A DNA stretch of 64,000 bases. Source: Montifringilla adamsi. Lineage: Eukaryota; Chordata; Aves; Passeriformes; Passeridae. The translations under genes and the position numbers were made by a program. The notes under the pieces were generated by a model. It was given only the letters and a program-made list of their open reading frames with translations. It was not told the DNA's origin and did no database searches. The stretch spans positions 9,664,320 to 9,728,319 of the forward strand of contig JAGGNK010003335.1 in the NCBI GenBank assembly GCA_017590115.1, given 5' to 3'. Positions 60,451-64,000 of this stretch are shown one piece after another; position 1 is the first letter of the stretch, and the number at the start of each line of letters is the position of its first letter.

Positions 60451-63400
60451 GGGTCTATGGTGAGTGACTGTGGCAAACTTTGATCAACCAAGATGTGGAA
60501 CAGTTTGGTTTAGGCCATCTGAATACCTGCAGTCCATTTAATGGGCATTATCTCATTTTTCTACCAAAGGCCCGTGGTCACCCTATTGCCCGGGCTGGGT
60601 GTGAGCAGTTGTAGCTCATCCTGCTTTTCCTGGGCCAAGCACCACCTTCCTCTTGGAAAAGTACTCCTGCCACTGGGACAGGCTGGCTTAGAGCTGGTTC
60701 TGTCATGTCTCCATTATTCTGCCATCTGCCACCTTCACCAAACCTCCCCTTGGCCCCAGTCCAGGGCTCTTGCAGGCTTTGCAGATGCTCCAGCACCCCA
60801 GTGGCTGCAGGATGGGAGTTTAAATAAAACAGAGCATTGATGTGAAAATGAAATTAATTAATGTCCCTGCTATTAAATTACTGTCTCTAAGGGAAGACTT
60901 TTATTTTGCCTCTCAGATGACAGTGTTTCATTAGGGGAAAAAACATGAGGTTTGAGAGCTCAGGCTTTGAAACACTTTATCAGGTTTATTTATAAGTAAG
61001 AGTTGCATCATTTTTCTTGTGACTTTAGGAGAATACAGAGTTTAGCCCTCAATTTCTTGAGCAGAGAATTGCTGAAAAAAACCTGTTCCTGTGAACCCCT
61101 AAGTTGCAACAGATTCTTACCCATTTTTTAAAGATCGGTCCTTGACATTCTACACAAATTGGCAGCTCAGTGGGGTCAGCCATTCCTTGGTCTATTCATT
61201 TATTTCCAAAAATATATGGGCAAAGCTGCACACACCTTTCAGAACATACATCAGCTGGTGACCCTTCCCTGTGTCCTGGCCTTGCCTTGCTTCATGTAAG
61301 AAGTAAATCTCTTTGATTTTGTGAGTCTGGAGATTCATATGTTCCTTATTTAGGGATATAATAAGAAGTAGGTGAGAAGTAAGGCAGTATTTAGGGAAAA
61401 AAAAAAAAAAAAACCACTGGAATATGACTGGAAAACCTAAGGGAGAGTTGCAGGCAGACACAAATGGGTCCCCAGTTTTTTGCTGTGTACCTGCCCACTG
61501 CCCCTCCTGCTAACTCTGGCAAACTTCTGTGGATTGGCATTGCTGAATCAAACTGAAGAAAAGCATTTTGAGGGAGTGGAAGGATCAGGGTAGAGGTGCT
61601 ATGACATTTCTCACTGTCAGAAGCATTTAAATAAATAAATAACCTCACAGTAGACATCTCTATTTTTTTCTGCAGGAGCTAGAAGAAAAAGTGTACCTGG
61701 AGAGTATGTATAATTTATATAGCAATATAAGAATGTTAAATATCTGCAGAGAATGAAAAAATTCCCCAATCCTTGGGGTTATTTGATCTGCTAATTATCC
61801 ATACTTCAGAACCCATTATTCACACTTTCCTGCTTTCCTCCAAGAAATCTATTTGGCAGACATCTCTATATATTTTTATAGCTTTCTGTGAGATCAGCAG
61901 GAACAAGAGAGAAGAAAAATTCGACTTGTAAACCATTAACAAAATGTAAACATACAACAGTCTTCTTTGTTTGATGTTTGCCAGTAAGCAGATTGAGACC
62001 AACATCTCTGCTATGTTGATATCCTGAAAGATTGAACCAAAAAAAAAAGTTTTGCAGACTTACCTTTGCCCAGTGAAGCAACCAAGGGCAAACTGCAGCT
62101 CGGTTGGGAAGAATGTTTGGCACAGGCAGCAGTGGTGACTCACCAATATTAACAGCAGCAGGGTTTTGGATCTCCTGCACCTTGCTACCACAATGCCAAG
62201 CTATTCATCAGCACAAACACTGTCCTGCACGCTCTCCTCCAGAAAAAAGCCAAACTAAGGAGGCCTTGGGAGCTCTAACCTATGCCAGGCTTGGTCCAAA
62301 GCTTGCTGGAAAGATTGCCTTTGAGTGAAAGGAGCTGTGGGACCACCTAAAATGTCCCAGTGCAGGTGGCAATCAGTCCCCAGACTGTGTTTCCCATTTT
62401 ACACCCTGAACATTTTGCAGCATCATGGAGAAGGTCACCTTTGGGGTGCAAAACTGCTGGTGGCACAAGACAATTCTGCTTTCTGAGAGGGAGCTCACAG
62501 CCATGGCAGGGGTTTATAGGATGGAGGTTTGCTGGCTAAGAGAGAATGGGTTTAGATATGTCCCAGTTTCTCTGTTGGAATAATGGTTGGGTAGATTTCT
62601 TTTTGACATTAGTGAATTCATGTTGAGATGGTTTCTTTGCTATTGCAATGCACCTCCCCTGACTGCACCTTGACTCCTTATGCTCTGTTTCCCCTGGGTG
62701 CCTCCATATGTGTCATGGTTGGAGCTTGCATCCTTGAGCTTATCCTTGTATATCCTTGTAACCAAAATGAAGGAAAAGCCCTTGATATCCTTCAGAAAGG
62801 AGCACAGTTCTGTCTCTGGCATCACCAGCTCATGCTGAAGATGGTGATGGAAGTAAATTATCAGATTTTCAGGGGAAAGCTGAGGGAATTTGAATTTGGA
62901 ATTGAGGCACTGTCTCGTCCTTTTGTGGGGTTGTCTCTGGACCTACACATCTCTGCTCCTTCTGCTTCAGTGCTGTGGATCTGTAGACATCCTTGGATTC
63001 CTGCAGCAGCAGGAATTAGACAAGAAATGGACAGATTTGTCTTATCTGGTGCCACTGAGTGCCTAGAGCAGGGTGTCTCTCCTGTTGCCCTGGTTATGGT
63101 TGTGTTGTAAGGAACGTGTTAAAAATGCAGCAGCTGCTATTTGTTCTTGAAAAACACAGGATCTTCTGTCAGGATAAACATTTCCAAAAGTGCATGGCCT
63201 CTGTGACAGCTACAGTCCTAAGAAGGACTTAAATGATACACACAGGGTTAGAACTGACCTTCACCAGACTGGATTTCACTCTCTGAGCTAGAGAAATGTT
63301 TGTTAAAATGGGATTTCTATTGCTCCTCTATCCACTGGCAAATATGTCTTGTGTGTTTGGATCTATATTTTCTGAGTGCTTCATTTAAGCTCTGAATTCT

Positions 63401-64000
63401 GGAGGGAGATGGGCAGGGGAGTCTGGTGATAGTTGCAGAAATGTTTCAGACCCCATAGCTGAAGAGAGGACAGTAACAGAACTTTGGCTGGCTCTCAGTA
63501 GAAAGTGGGGTGACATTTACAAAGCCCATCCCTGCAAATACTGTTGTATTTCATGCCATGTCTTCTGCAGGACAGAAGACCAGTTAGATATAATTTTCAT
63601 AGGTATCAAGTGAGAACAAAACAAAAACACATTTTGAGGGACATAGAGGAAAATGATCCATTGCTAGAGGTGCTGGTTTGAGCTCATGGGCAGATGTGCA
63701 TTAAAGGATCATGCTGAAAGGTCACAATCTAAGAAGATGAGCTTTAAATCACAGGATTTTCTTTTTCCTACACTTTCTCTGGATGTTAGTGCTTTTTCAG
63801 GAACAGATCTATTGGTGAGGGCATGTGTACATTTTGAGGGGGCAGGTTTGTCATCCCCCAAGGCAGCAAATCTGTCAAAGCTCCAATGTCAGGCTGTCAG
63901 GCCACTGAACCTTCTTCTTTTCAACCACTTTTCAGACAGGTTGAATCTGGTGAGGCAAGTTGTGTACCCATGACACAAATCCTCCTCCAAGAAGCAGGGA
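60451..64000. other. Unique non-coding sequence
   Basis: No gene or mobile element is recognised to the window end. A17 lies at 61397-61413, AT-rich sequence at about 61690-61760, and a 10-bp tandem duplication at about 62740-62760. The longest open frame (160 codons, plus, 62628-63110) has no recognisable domain. Length alone does not exclude chance in a window of this size. Confidence 0.55.

Noticed and set aside
1..64000. CRISPR arrays, prophages, operons or other prokaryotic systems
   Set aside because: There is no regular spacer-repeat array, no tightly packed ORFs and no ribosome-binding-site pattern. The repeats present are vertebrate LINE, LTR and satellite types.

Overview
The window looks like ordinary non-coding nuclear DNA from a bird, probably a songbird. 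It is either a gene desert or the inside of a very large intron. The host call rests on several fragments of CR1 (the main LINE family of birds), on two solo LTRs of a type that resembles songbird endogenous retrovirus LTRs, and on the absence of any Alu/L1-type element or bacterial gene structure. The species is not determined. I recognised no protein-coding exon, tRNA, rRNA, known microRNA or CRISPR array. All open reading frames are short and resemble no family I know. The longest (about 160-210 codons) are explained by a minisatellite with a period divisible by three, by GC-rich sequence, or by chance.

Layout: 1-12 kb is unique sequence with a nearly perfect 109-bp tandem duplication (2132-2349) and two short CR1 3' ends (4362-4513, 10250-10371). 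From 12 to 15.5 kb there is a cluster of mobile-element relics: a solo LTR on the minus strand (12139-12567), a CR1 tail on the plus strand (12692-12905) and a CR1 piece on the minus strand (15241-15500). At 18.0-18.3 kb is a 17-unit, 15-bp minisatellite with a four-unit higher-order pattern. The stretch 20-41 kb is mostly unique, with some AT-rich blocks that read like candidate non-coding regulatory elements, homopolymer tracts and one probable old CR1 piece (37572-37730).

The most distinctive non-repeat feature is a CpG-rich block at 41.4-42.66 kb. It carries an octamer, a 12-bp CpG palindrome, a TATA-like box, a near-perfect RFX X-box and a CRE half-site overlapping an inverted CCAAT box. 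It is the best candidate in the window for a promoter or strong regulatory element. A second, smaller CpG cluster merges into AT-rich sequence at 46.4-47.2 kb.

From 47 to 64 kb the sequence is again mostly unique. It holds a second copy of the solo LTR on the plus strand (52266-52639), a GTAATTAC-rich block just after it, and a CR1 3' end on the minus strand (60260-60450). There are no genes to combine into a pathway. I see no convincing new biological system. The points most worth checking are the CpG/RFX block, the LTR pair, the minisatellite and the candidate regulatory blocks.
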